This document shows, in pieces, positions 16,648 through 25,101 of a stretch of 64,000 bases of DNA. The stretch is from Natrialba sp. SSL1 (lineage in GTDB: Archaea; Halobacteriota; Halobacteria; Halobacteriales; Natrialbaceae). The notes under the pieces were generated by a model that saw nothing but the letters and a program-made list of their open reading frames with translations, did not search any database and was not told the origin of the DNA. Numbering within the stretch: position 1 is the first letter of the stretch; each line of letters begins with the position of its first letter. Made by a program: the position numbers and the translations under genes. The stretch lies in NCBI RefSeq assembly GCF_001861355.1, contig NZ_MASN01000018.1:310001-374000 (forward strand), given 5' to 3'.

Positions 16648-16995
16648 CGATATGTCTCTTCGACGACCCGGGATTTGACGTTTGTCGTTCGCGAACCGGC
16701 CGTCGGTGGGTGGTAGTCGATGGTCGGTTACAGTCACCGATAGCTGAGAACCGGCCGACGACCAATATTCGGCGGTCGGCTGTCGGCAGTCGGCAGTCGG
16801 CGGTCGGCGGTCAGTGGCAAACCAGTCTCCGATCGTCTCACTATCGGCTGCAGACGATCCCGAGAGTGACGTTCCCGTGTGAGTGAGCGTCCACGCTCGA
16901 ACACAATCCGCGAAGACCCCAGACAGCACACATGACACAGGTCAGAACAGTCCAGGCGGTACGTTTTTTATGGCCTGGCTCGGTACGATGGGACA
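16648..16995. other. 348-nt intergenic region with GTCGGC repeats
   Basis: This region holds the divergent promoters of 16348-16647 and 16996-18195. A low-complexity tract at about 16769-16815 repeats GTCGGC and GTCGGCAGTCGGC units. A TTTTTTATGG TATA-like element at 16964-16973 serves the + strand gene. I see no gene inside. Confidence 0.5.
16964..16973 (+). promoter_or_regulatory. TATA box for the 16996 gene
   Basis: TTTTTTATGG centred about 28 nt before ATG 16996, consistent with leaderless transcription from that ATG. Confidence 0.55.
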
Positions 16996-18195
16996 ATGGT
17001 CCTGCGATGTTCGCTGCTCGGACACGACTACGGGGAATCCGACGTCGAACGCGAGCGCGAAGAACGGGGCAGTGAAGTCGTCGTCACCGTACAGGAGTAC
17101 GAAGAGTGTGTCCGCTGCGGTGACAGACACGTCATCAGTGAGAACACTGAGGTGACGAGTCTCTCGGCCGTCTCGGCGACCCAGACTGAGTCGGACACCG
17201 TCACGGACGCAACCGCACCCGACTCCGAGACGACTTCGACACCAGACCCCGACCCGTCCCACGACGAGGTATCGACACCCCCCACCGACGAACCGACCCA
17301 CGCTACGGCCGACTCGAGTACAACCGAGATCGACGAGGCGGATGGCGTCACCGACGATGGCATGATTATCGACGGCGAGCCGGACGCGGCGGCCGTCGAA
17401 TCCGGGACCGAACCGGAATATGGTGACGGCGATGTGGGTGGCGATAGCGGTGATGGTGGTAGTGAGTATAGTGAACCCGGTGAGCACGGAGAGCGCGGAG
17501 AACACCGAGAACACCGTAACCACAGCGAACACAGCGACGAGTTCGACATCCCAACCGACGAAGACGGCAATCCCGTCACCGACGACGGCGAAATACTCGA
17601 GGACGAGCCGGCAACCGACCACGCGGATCGCGAGAGCGACCGCGAACACGGCGAGTGGCCGGACTCCGACGATGTCGGCCCACCAGTCGACGACGCGGAA
17701 GGCGAACACGACGGGTGGCCCGACGCCGGCGAGCAAGCCGACGACGACGCAGTCGTTCTCGAGCACGACTCGACGGCGTACGAAGACGAGTCTGCGGTCG
17801 ACGCCAGAACGGCGACCGTCGATTCGGCCGAGCACACCCAGTTCGACGGGATGGCAGAACCGGACGACGAACAGCAACAGCCCACGGCTGCTGCTGGCGA
17901 GTCAGCTCCGAACTGGGCGTCCGGCTCCGATGCCAGTGCGAACTCGAGTAGCAGTGTGGATGCGGGAGCCGAGACCGCCTCCGAATCGGAGACAGCAGGG
18001 GCCGGGAGCGGTATCGAGCGTGTTAGTGACGCTCCGGTTCCGGGTGATGCCGACCATCCGGGCGATGACGTGCCGAGCGAGTTCTACTGTCCGCGCTGTG
18101 AGTTCGTTGCGACTAGCGACCGGGGTTCGCTCCGGGCGGGGGATATCTGTCCCGACTGTCGGAAGGGGTATTTAGGAGAACGGGCTCGACAGTAG
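16996..18195 (+). CDS. Acidic protein with zinc motifs at both ends (DUF7093-type)
   Basis: 399 residues. The first 45 residues contain CSLLGH and CVRCG. The last 40 contain YCPRCEF and CPDCRKG, a four-Cys zinc ribbon. The 300 residues in between are disordered and rich in Asp, Glu, Ser and Thr, with short acidic repeats (GEHGERGEHREHRNHSEHSD). From memory the N-terminus matches a haloarchaeal family named DUF7093. The long linker suggests a tether between two binding ends, perhaps nucleic acid and a protein partner. No enzymatic motif is seen. Confidence 0.8.
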   Translation: MVLRCSLLGHDYGESDVEREREERGSEVVVTVQEYEECVRCGDRHVISENTEVTSLSAVSATQTESDTVTDATAPDSETTSTPDPDPSHDEVSTPPTDEPTHATADSSTTEIDEADGVTDDGMIIDGEPDAAAVESGTEPEYGDGDVGGDSGDGGSEYSEPGEHGERGEHREHRNHSEHSDEFDIPTDEDGNPVTDDGEILEDEPATDHADRESDREHGEWPDSDDVGPPVDDAEGEHDGWPDAGEQADDDAVVLEHDSTAYEDESAVDARTATVDSAEHTQFDGMAEPDDEQQQPTAAAGESAPNWASGSDASANSSSSVDAGAETASESETAGAGSGIERVSDAPVPGDADHPGDDVPSEFYCPRCEFVATSDRGSLRAGDICPDCRKGYLGERARQ

Positions 18196-18382
18196 TCGAT
18201 AGTCCGCAGCCAGTCGCAGTCAAGACTGTAGTGCCGTGCCGGTGTCTGTCGATTTCTCTTCGCTCTTTCCGCCTAGCGCAGACGAACACGAGGGTGGTCC
18301 ATCGGCAATGTTACGGACCTGTTGGGTGCCCATACCGTCGGCTATGAAAAGAGGTAAACACTCCGCCGTGTATCTCCAAGCC

Positions 18383-18766
18383 ATGAAGGAGTACAAGATG
18401 CGCCGCGGTGAATATCTCGAGGAGCGAATCCCCGACATGGAGTCGACCGTCGTGGACTACTTCGGTCCGATTACCGAAACGCAGGAGTTCAAGGGCAGCG
18501 ACCTCTTCGTCATCGGTGAGCCTGACAACCCCGTCTTCGAGAAAATCGTCGTCGGTACCGTCGAATACTCCGGGAAGAAGGACAAACTCGCCGTCGAGTT
18601 CCACGAGCGCGACCCAACCGAACTCGAGCCGGACGAACTCGAGGCCGCCGCCGAGGCAGTCGATGCGAAGAACGACTTCCTGCTCGAGGCGACCGGCCGG
18701 GACGCCAAGGCTCGCCGCGATTCGCTGAAGCGCTCGGTCGAAGACGACCCGGACCACGACTTCTAA
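18383..18766 (+). CDS. DUF5611 family protein
   Basis: 127 residues from ATG 18383 (MKEYKMRRGEYLEERIPDME). It matches, from memory, the conserved haloarchaeal DUF5611 family; landmarks are YFGPITETQEFKGSDLFVI, then PDNPVFEKIVVG and YSGKKDKLAVEFHER. A helical acidic tail follows. It is soluble, probably a small alpha-beta protein of unknown function. The upstream in-frame ATG at 18344 and the longer opening to 18236 would extend it without family support. Confidence 0.85.
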   Translation: MKEYKMRRGEYLEERIPDMESTVVDYFGPITETQEFKGSDLFVIGEPDNPVFEKIVVGTVEYSGKKDKLAVEFHERDPTELEPDELEAAAEAVDAKNDFLLEATGRDAKARRDSLKRSVEDDPDHDF

Positions 18767-18961
18767 CGCCGTTTCTGGCGGCAAACGTTCCGACGAATAC
18801 GTGGGAAGCCTGCGATGAAACACAGTTCTCTGTTCTGACCGTCTCGAACGAGGAGCGGTCGCTCCGACTGGGAAACCAAGCACCGGGGACACGAGTCGAA
18901 AACCGGGCGTCGAGAAGCGAGGTCCGAAATCGCTATTTGGATCACGTCGAAGCAACACACA

Positions 18962-19144
18962 ATGGACATCGCTGCGTTCCTCCTCGCGACCGCGATCGCA
19001 CACGCCGGCTTCGCAGTCTTCGTTGCCGCACACGCTCGGCTGACAGGCCAACCGGCCGGAAACTGGCCGTACATCACGCTCGCACTCGGCCTGGCGGGAC
19101 TCGCCGGCTACTTCTTCTACGACGAGAGCGGCGGCTCGATATAA
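18962..19144 (+). CDS. Small membrane protein, 60 residues
   Basis: Two hydrophobic helices (residues about 2-24 and 37-53) joined by a short polar loop (ARLTGQPAGNWP), ending YFFYDESGGSI. Codon third positions are GC-rich throughout, as in real genes here. The stop lies 8 nt from the convergent end of the symporter gene. It resembles short haloarchaeal membrane proteins of unknown role. Confidence 0.65.
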   Translation: MDIAAFLLATAIAHAGFAVFVAAHARLTGQPAGNWPYITLALGLAGLAGYFFYDESGGSI

Positions 19145-19152
19145 CTGGTCGC

Positions 19153-20493
19153 TCAGTCGTCCGTTGTGACCGACTCCTGGCCGAGTTCCGACGCTGGTCT
19201 ATCGACCCACGTCCCCTCGGTGAAGTCGATCGCATCCGTCCACTTGCCGACCACCGACGAGACGGCAAGATCGCCGGTGACGTTGTTCGTCGTTGCGAGT
19301 CGACCGAGGATCGGATCGACGCCCGCGACGAAGCCGACGATCTCGAGTGGCAGTCCGAGCGCGCTCAGGATGACCGTAAGCATGATCAATCCGGCCCCGG
19401 GGACGCCGGCGGTACCGATGCTGATCAGGATTACGGTAAAGAGAACGAGGATCTGCTCGCCGAGACCAAGCGAGATACCGACCAGATTCGCGGCGAAGAC
19501 GGCCGTCACCGCCTGGCGAATCGCTGCGCCGTCCATGTTGATCGTCGCGCCGAGCGGAAGCCCGAAGCCGTATACCGACTCGTCGATCTTGAGGTTCTTC
19601 TCGGCGTTCGTCACCGTCACCGGGAGCGTGCCACTCGAGGAGCGGATGGCAAATGCGGTCACCATGGCGTCCTTCGCGCCGTTCAGAAAGGCGATCGGCG
19701 ACTGACCGAGGATCCCGATCGTCATCACGCCGAGATAGGTGACGGTCATGTGGATCACGATGCCGATCCCGATGACTGCCACGAGCGAACCGAGCTGGAC
19801 GATCGCACCGAGTCCCTCGGTACCGATCGAGGCAGCCATCAGCGCGAAGACGCCGATGACGCCGTACTCCATCACGCCCCAGACGATCTTGAACAGCGCC
19901 TGCGTGCCGGCCTCGATGAAGGCGAAGAAGCCGTCGATGGCGTCCGTGACCGACTCCTCGGTGGCCGCCTCGCGGACCATCGTCAGCGCGAGGCCGAAGA
20001 CGATGACGAAGAAGATCGTCGCGAGAATGTCGCCTTCGACCATCGCTGCCAGCGGGTTCTCGGGGACGATGCCGAGGAGCACTTCCGTAACCGTCGGCGG
20101 TTCGGCCTCCTGGGCTTCCCCGCCGGTGAACTCAACCGCGCTGCCGGGATCGAATAGGTTCGCGACTGCGAGCCCAATCGCGGCCGCAATCGTCGTGGTG
20201 ACGATGTAGAGGCCGACGGTCAGGCCGCCCACTTTGCCGAGCCGCGAGGGGGTGAGTTTGCGCATCCCGCCGAGCAGCGTGAAGACGATGATCGGGATGA
20301 TCAGCATCTCGAGGAGCCGTAAGAAGATATCGCCAAGTGGGCTGAGAACACCGGCCTGTTCGCCGAGAACGGCACCGAGTGCGGAGCCGAGGACGAACGC
20401 GGCAGCGATGCGATAGATGATCGGTACGGAGCGATACCGACGCCACGAACGATGTGCCAGTGAGTGAGTCTGCGACTGCGACGTCTCAGTCAT
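19153..20493 (-). CDS. Dicarboxylate/amino acid:cation symporter (DctA/GltP family)
   Basis: 446 residues from ATG 20493 (MTETSQSQTHSLAHRSW). The protein has about eight helices and two re-entrant hairpins. Family signatures are visible: RSSSGTLPVTVTNAE (the serine-rich hairpin HP1), NMDGAAIRQAV (the NMDGT-like motif in TM7) and GTAGVPGAGLIMLT (HP2). These form the substrate and Na+ site in GltPh. It imports glutamate/aspartate or C4-dicarboxylates with Na+ or H+. NMDGA in place of the common NMDGT is a small difference at a residue next to the Na+ site. No regulator is adjacent. Confidence 0.93.
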   Translation of the reverse strand: MTETSQSQTHSLAHRSWRRYRSVPIIYRIAAAFVLGSALGAVLGEQAGVLSPLGDIFLRLLEMLIIPIIVFTLLGGMRKLTPSRLGKVGGLTVGLYIVTTTIAAAIGLAVANLFDPGSAVEFTGGEAQEAEPPTVTEVLLGIVPENPLAAMVEGDILATIFFVIVFGLALTMVREAATEESVTDAIDGFFAFIEAGTQALFKIVWGVMEYGVIGVFALMAASIGTEGLGAIVQLGSLVAVIGIGIVIHMTVTYLGVMTIGILGQSPIAFLNGAKDAMVTAFAIRSSSGTLPVTVTNAEKNLKIDESVYGFGLPLGATINMDGAAIRQAVTAVFAANLVGISLGLGEQILVLFTVILISIGTAGVPGAGLIMLTVILSALGLPLEIVGFVAGVDPILGRLATTNNVTGDLAVSSVVGKWTDAIDFTEGTWVDRPASELGQESVTTDD

Positions 20494-20631
20494 CGCCCCC
20501 GCTTGGAACGGCACTTATCAACCGGTGGCGGTTCCGGAGAGACTAACCGTCACCTATGACAGGCTAACGGATCTGACGAGTGTGACGGGCGTGAGCACAC
20601 TGAAACGTCGGTCGAGAAAAGGCCGCGTCGC

Positions 20632-22203
20632 TCAGGCCAGGAAGACGTGTCGCGGTCGGTCGGCGAGTACGTCGCGACCGAACTCGACGGCCTCCGAGAA
20701 CTCCTCGCTGCGGAAGAACTGCATGGCATCCTCGCGGGAATCCCAGCGACTGGCGATGAACATGTCGTTCTCGTCCTCGCGGTTCGCGAGCAGGTCAGTT
20801 TTGCGGTGGCCGTCCATCTCCGCCAGAATCTCGGCCGCATCGTCGAAGACGCCGACGAAATCACCGCGGTGCTCGGGCTTGACCGTGTAGAACATCCCCA
20901 TCGTTCCCCAGGAGTCGTCCTCGTCGTCGCCAGCCTGGCGGACGATATCCGGCAGGTCGGCGAGGAAGCCGGCGGCTGTGTTCGCTGCGCGGTCCGTCTC
21001 CCAGAGGCTGACGACCGCGGTTTCCGCGTCGGAGTCGTCGGCTTGGGCCTCGTAGACGGCCGTCTTCACGTGGGTATCGTAGTGGTCGAAGTTCGTCCGT
21101 AGTCCCTCGACCTCCTCGAACAGTTCGTCGGCGTCGGCCGCGGAGTAGAGCACGACGGCGTGGACGTCCTCGCCGTGGGGCTGGCCCGCGTAGACGCCGA
21201 GCTCCTCGAGTTCGCTGCGGACGCTTTCGTCCTCCTCGCTGTCGTCGTCACCGTGGGGTCCGCCGGAGCCGTGAGCATGATCGTGACCGTGACCACCGTC
21301 GCTATCGCCGTGGTCGTGGCCGTGATGATGGCTACTCGAGTCGCTGCCGTGGTCGTGACTGTGACTGTGGCCCTGCCCACCCGAGCCGTGATGATTGCCG
21401 TGGCTGGACTCCTGGTCCTGCGGAACCTCCTCGCCCGCGAGGAACGCGCCCAGGTTCGCCGGCGGGAACCGCCGCGCCGAGAGGAACCGCCCGAACTCGG
21501 CGAACGCCGAACTCGAGGGATCGAAGCGCATCTCGGTGAGCAGTTCCTTCACGTCCGTCGGGTCGTCCGCGAAGAGGGTCACGCCCCACTCGAAGTCGTC
21601 CAAGCCGACGCTGCCCGAGATGATCTGGGTTACGCGCCCAGCGTAGTCCCGGCCGATATCGCCGTGACTCGAGAGGTGGTCCGCGCGCTCGTCGAACGGC
21701 AGGTCGTACCAGTTGTGCTCCGGGCCGCGGCGCTTGTCCATCGGGTAGAAGCTGGCGAACTCGCTGTCCGGAATCGTCGGCTTCAGGCGGGATTCGATGT
21801 AGCGCTTCGTGCCGGTGTCCTCGATCTCGCCGTCCTCCTCGAAGTACTCCTGGGACATGTAGCCCGAAACCTCAGTCACGGAGAGGTAGGAGTCCGCGCG
21901 CTCGGTGAACTCGGCGAGCGCGGTCTGTTCGAACCGGCGCTCGAGTGTGTCCAGCTCTGCGAGCGTCGGACGGAGGTGCAAGATGAGGAGGTCTGCCTTG
22001 TGGCCGAGCACGGAGAACACTGCAGAGTCGCCCGCGTCGGCGTCCGCGACATCGCTCGCGGCCGAGAGGTAGTCGATGCCCTCCCCGAGCGCCCGCGAGC
22101 GGCGGTGCTCGGGAGCGTTGCGCCAGGCGTCCCAGTCGATCGAGCGGAAATCGTGCAGGACGTACCAGCCTTCGTCGGTCTGTGGCGGTTGGCGTCGTTC
22201 CAT
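20632..22203 (-). CDS. pitA: PitA-type heme protein: chlorite-dismutase/HemQ domain fused to Abm domain
   Basis: 523 residues from ATG 22203 (MERRQPPQTDEGWYVLHDF). The N-terminal half is a Cld/HemQ fold: FYPMDKRRG, then HGDIGRDYAGRVTQ with the likely proximal heme His, then GLDDFEWGVTLF. The C-terminal part is an Abm-like (dimeric alpha-beta barrel) domain: WGTMGMFYTVKPEHRGDFV, then FIASRWDSREDAM. Between them is a His-rich linker of about 55 residues with 17 His. PitA fusions of this type are known from Haloferax. The HemQ signature suggests coproheme decarboxylation rather than chlorite breakdown; the Abm partner might degrade or hand over heme. This functional reading is inference. Confidence 0.92.
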   Translation of the reverse strand: MERRQPPQTDEGWYVLHDFRSIDWDAWRNAPEHRRSRALGEGIDYLSAASDVADADAGDSAVFSVLGHKADLLILHLRPTLAELDTLERRFEQTALAEFTERADSYLSVTEVSGYMSQEYFEEDGEIEDTGTKRYIESRLKPTIPDSEFASFYPMDKRRGPEHNWYDLPFDERADHLSSHGDIGRDYAGRVTQIISGSVGLDDFEWGVTLFADDPTDVKELLTEMRFDPSSSAFAEFGRFLSARRFPPANLGAFLAGEEVPQDQESSHGNHHGSGGQGHSHSHDHGSDSSSHHHGHDHGDSDGGHGHDHAHGSGGPHGDDDSEEDESVRSELEELGVYAGQPHGEDVHAVVLYSAADADELFEEVEGLRTNFDHYDTHVKTAVYEAQADDSDAETAVVSLWETDRAANTAAGFLADLPDIVRQAGDDEDDSWGTMGMFYTVKPEHRGDFVGVFDDAAEILAEMDGHRKTDLLANREDENDMFIASRWDSREDAMQFFRSEEFSEAVEFGRDVLADRPRHVFLA

Positions 22204-22267
22204 ACGCGCGAGTTGGGGCGGCGAAGTCAAGAAGGAACGGGTTTCGCTCGCGCGAGCGGAAGCGGGT

Positions 22268-22334
22268 GGGGAACGGAAACACGAACGGGGACGGGAACGG
22301 GAACGGAAACAGGAGTAGAAACATGAACGGAAGC
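22268..22334. repeat. Degenerate GGGAAC/GGAAAC hexamer repeats
   Basis: The intergenic region between pitA and the PadR gene contains a run of ACGGGAACGGGAACGGAAAC type hexamers, about ten imperfect units. It is probably slippage-derived. No hairpin or ORF of note. Confidence 0.5.
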
Positions 22335-22401
22335 GGAGCAACTGGCGATCTGAGACAAAACCGTCCGAGAAACCGGCGACCCAACCCGGCGACCGAAACC
22401 C

Positions 22402-22407
22402 TTTACG
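22402..22407 (+). promoter_or_regulatory. TATA-like element of the padR gene
   Basis: TTTACG about 28 nt before ATG 22433. A second AT-rich patch, TTTAAA, is nearer at 22416-22421. The first has the better spacing for a leaderless mRNA. Confidence 0.4.
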
Positions 22408-22432
22408 TACATCCGTTTAAATCTCGCGTCAT

Positions 22433-22960
22433 ATGCGGAAAAGTGGACCGCCGAAGGGACTCATCGCCTACCTCGTCCTCGAGTTACTCGAGGAGAAGCC
22501 TCGATACGGGTACGAAATTCTCAAAGAAATTCGCGACATCAGCGGCGGTCACTGGGAACCATCGTATGGCTCCGTCTACCCTATCCTCTACAAGTTCGAA
22601 GAGAAGGGGTGGGCCGAGCGCATCGAGCGCGAGGACGAACCCGACCGCAAGTACTTCGAACTCACCGAGTCGGGCTACGAGGAACTCGAGGAGCGACGCG
22701 AGAGCAGTACGGAGAAGGCGCGCGATTTCGCTGACGTAATCCTCGGCTTCTTCCACGTCTACGCGGCGTTTTCGACGGACGAGCGGTTCGAGATACCAGA
22801 CGTCGAGGGCGAGTGGCAGTTCAACGAGGACTTCAGCCGCTGGGTCGTCGAGCAGGTGGTTCGCCACCACGAGCACTACTTCGACACGGAGTTCGAGCGT
22901 ATCGAGGCGACGCCGGAGGAGTTCTACGAGAGTCACGGAATCGAGACGGACGACGAGTAG
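22433..22960 (+). CDS. PadR family transcriptional regulator
   Basis: 175 residues. The PadR winged helix is clear: LIAYLVLELLEEKPRYGYEILKEI, then EPSYGSVYPILYKFEEKGW and KYFELTESGYEEL. The C-terminal half is helical and acidic and would form the dimer arm. PadR proteins usually repress stress or efflux genes and often their own gene. The start ATG is placed at the end of a TATA-like TTTACG region, consistent with leaderless expression. The neighbour pitA is divergent, with 229 nt between, so regulation of pitA is possible but not shown. Confidence 0.93.
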   Translation: MRKSGPPKGLIAYLVLELLEEKPRYGYEILKEIRDISGGHWEPSYGSVYPILYKFEEKGWAERIEREDEPDRKYFELTESGYEELEERRESSTEKARDFADVILGFFHVYAAFSTDERFEIPDVEGEWQFNEDFSRWVVEQVVRHHEHYFDTEFERIEATPEEFYESHGIETDDE

Positions 22961-23055
22961 CGGACGGCAGAGAGCAGACAGCGAGTAGCAGGCGACGGAG
23001 AATAGGAGGGCTGTCTGTCGGCGCTCTTTTGAGACGGTGTCAGCCACACTCGAAA

Positions 23056-23079
23056 GAGCAGGAGCAGGAGCAGGAGCAG
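23056..23079. repeat. GAGCAG hexamer repeat, four copies
   Basis: Four perfect GAGCAG units in a row in the convergent intergenic region after the padR gene. No ORF uses it. Likely replication slippage. Confidence 0.6.
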
Positions 23080-23104
23080 CGTGAAAGAACAGGAACGGCG
23101 ACGA

Positions 23105-24943
23105 TTAACTCGCTAACCAGCCCTGCGCGAACAACATCGCGAGGAAGCTAATCAACATCGTGAGTCCCACGGAAGTCGTCACGACGCGGACCATCCCGCG
23201 GTTCGCCTCGATCGGCAACCGGGAGACGACCGCCTCCGTGCTGGTCCGAAGAATGTGCCCACCGTCGAGCGGGAACGCCGGAATGCAGTTGAAGAAGCCG
23301 AGCTGGACGTTGATCCACCCGGTCCAGAACAACAGGTTCGCGAGGACGAAGACCGTCCCGTCCCCCATCGCGGCGAGCGACCCCTGCACCTCGTAGAAGT
23401 TCTGCACACCGCCGGTAAAGCCAGCGAAGTTGAACGGGAGAATCCCGACGACACCGATCAACGGCAACAGGAGCGCGAGACCGATCTTCCCGAGGAACGT
23501 GTCAGTCACCGCCCCGTAGCTGCTCTCGCCGCCCCCACCGAGGACGGCGAGGTACTCCTCAGCCGGGTAGAGCTGCACGCCGAGATCGTTCAACTCGAGT
23601 CCGGACGTTCCCGGCGCACCCCGGATTCCCAGGAACGCGCTGCCGGGCTGTTGTGGGTGCTCGCCGAGGGTGACTGCCGCCTCATCGCGGTCGCCGTCGG
23701 CGTAGCTCACGATAGACAGTTCGTCTCCGGGGTCGGCGTCTGCGAGCTGGGACTCGAGTGCGGCGTAATCGTGGACGCGCTCGTCGCCGATGGCGGTGAT
23801 GATGACGACGGTACCGGCCTGGCCGGTTGCGTCGTCGAGCGGTTCGCCGTCGGCGACCTCGACGGCTGCACCGATCGGGACCTCGGTGTCGGTTTGCTCA
23901 CTGTCGTCCGCCGGCTGGACGGTGAGCGACGCGGTGTGGTCGTCACCGACGGCGTCGATGAAGGCCTGTTCCGTGCCGACATCGGTGCCGTCGACGGCGA
24001 CGATTCGGTCGCCGGTCGAGAGGTCGACTGGACCGCCGTCGATTGCGGCGGTGACGAGCAGTGAGCGATCGACTGTGGTCGTCCGTTCGCCGTCGAGTTC
24101 GACGGTGACCTCGTCGCTATCGGGGTCGAGAGACGCCAGGAGGTCGTCGTTGTCTTCCACTGCTTCGCCGTCGATGGCGGTGATGCGGTCGTTTGGCTCG
24201 ATACCGGCGTCTTCGGCGGGTGAACCCGGGGCGACGCCGCCGACGGCGGCACCGGGAGCGACGGCGATCGCGCCCGCGATCGGGCCGAAGAGGAGCGCGA
24301 AGGCGATGATCGTGACGGCGAAGTTGTTCGTCACGCCAGCGGCGAACATCCGCGTCTGGCCGCCGCGGGAGGCGTCCTTGCTGCTCTCCTGGTCGGGTTC
24401 GACGAACGCGCCGAAGGGGATGATCGCGAGCATCGCGATTCCCATCGAGTTGATGTCGATGTCCTCGACGCGACAGAGCAGTCCGTGGCCGCCCTCGTGG
24501 ACGACGAGACCGACGAGAAGGCCGACGACGATCCCCGGCGTCGCAGAGAGCGGCAGGAAGTCGTTGACGCCCGGGATAACGAGAACGTTCCGTGGCTGCT
24601 GGACGCCGCCGGTGGGCTGTGGCGTCGTCAGCGCGGCGATCGCCGCGAGCAACAGGAAGACGAACATCGTCGCCATGACGACGACGGCGATTCCGATCCC
24701 GATATTCGCCCACGCCCGCCAGAACCGTTTCGGCCCGGAGAGCCAGTCCAGAAAGTCGCGACCGCGTTTCGTATGGAAGGTGAGAATTGGACCCTGAGCC
24801 CCGACAAATTCGGGCAGGAGGTCCAGCTTCCGAAGTGCGATAATCCCGGCCCAGTAGAGCAGGAGACCCACGACGACCCACGTGAGCAGCTCCGACCCGA
24901 AGAGTTCGGGAACCGAGACGACAGCTGGCGTGCCGTAATCCAT
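23105..24943 (-). CDS. Site-2 protease (M50) with tandem PDZ-like domains
   Basis: 612 residues. A membrane zinc metalloprotease of RseP type, which cuts substrates inside the membrane. The zinc motif HEGGH is at residues 149-153, and the second signature NCIPAFPLDGGH is near residue 550. Between them are two PDZ-like modules (GVAPGSPAEDAGIEPNDRIT and a later one near residue 370-440), which would sense or hold substrate. Several hydrophobic helices flank both motifs. It lies 158 nt downstream of lysS on the same strand. A second site-2 protease of another subfamily is at 29629-30807. Confidence 0.92.
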   Translation of the reverse strand: MDYGTPAVVSVPELFGSELLTWVVVGLLLYWAGIIALRKLDLLPEFVGAQGPILTFHTKRGRDFLDWLSGPKRFWRAWANIGIGIAVVVMATMFVFLLLAAIAALTTPQPTGGVQQPRNVLVIPGVNDFLPLSATPGIVVGLLVGLVVHEGGHGLLCRVEDIDINSMGIAMLAIIPFGAFVEPDQESSKDASRGGQTRMFAAGVTNNFAVTIIAFALLFGPIAGAIAVAPGAAVGGVAPGSPAEDAGIEPNDRITAIDGEAVEDNDDLLASLDPDSDEVTVELDGERTTTVDRSLLVTAAIDGGPVDLSTGDRIVAVDGTDVGTEQAFIDAVGDDHTASLTVQPADDSEQTDTEVPIGAAVEVADGEPLDDATGQAGTVVIITAIGDERVHDYAALESQLADADPGDELSIVSYADGDRDEAAVTLGEHPQQPGSAFLGIRGAPGTSGLELNDLGVQLYPAEEYLAVLGGGGESSYGAVTDTFLGKIGLALLLPLIGVVGILPFNFAGFTGGVQNFYEVQGSLAAMGDGTVFVLANLLFWTGWINVQLGFFNCIPAFPLDGGHILRTSTEAVVSRLPIEANRGMVRVVTTSVGLTMLISFLAMLFAQGWLAS

Positions 24944-25101
24944 CGACAGTAATTCAGCGCGGTGTTCTCAAAGGGCTTTTGTCTGGCGTTGCCTCACCAC
25001 AGCTGATAGTTTTCACCGCGCTTGTGAAGAATCGAGCTGCCAGATCGGGTCGGCTCGTACTCGGATACCGGCGAGCGCTGTTGAGAACCGGCGAGCGCCG
25101 C

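Noticed and set aside
18937-20157. 406-codon + strand open frame opposite the symporter
   Set aside because: No membrane or domain pattern; the minus strand has the DctA/GltP signatures.
20632-22203. True chlorite dismutase
   Set aside because: HemQ-like motifs and the Abm fusion point to heme metabolism rather than chlorite breakdown; no perchlorate genes nearby.
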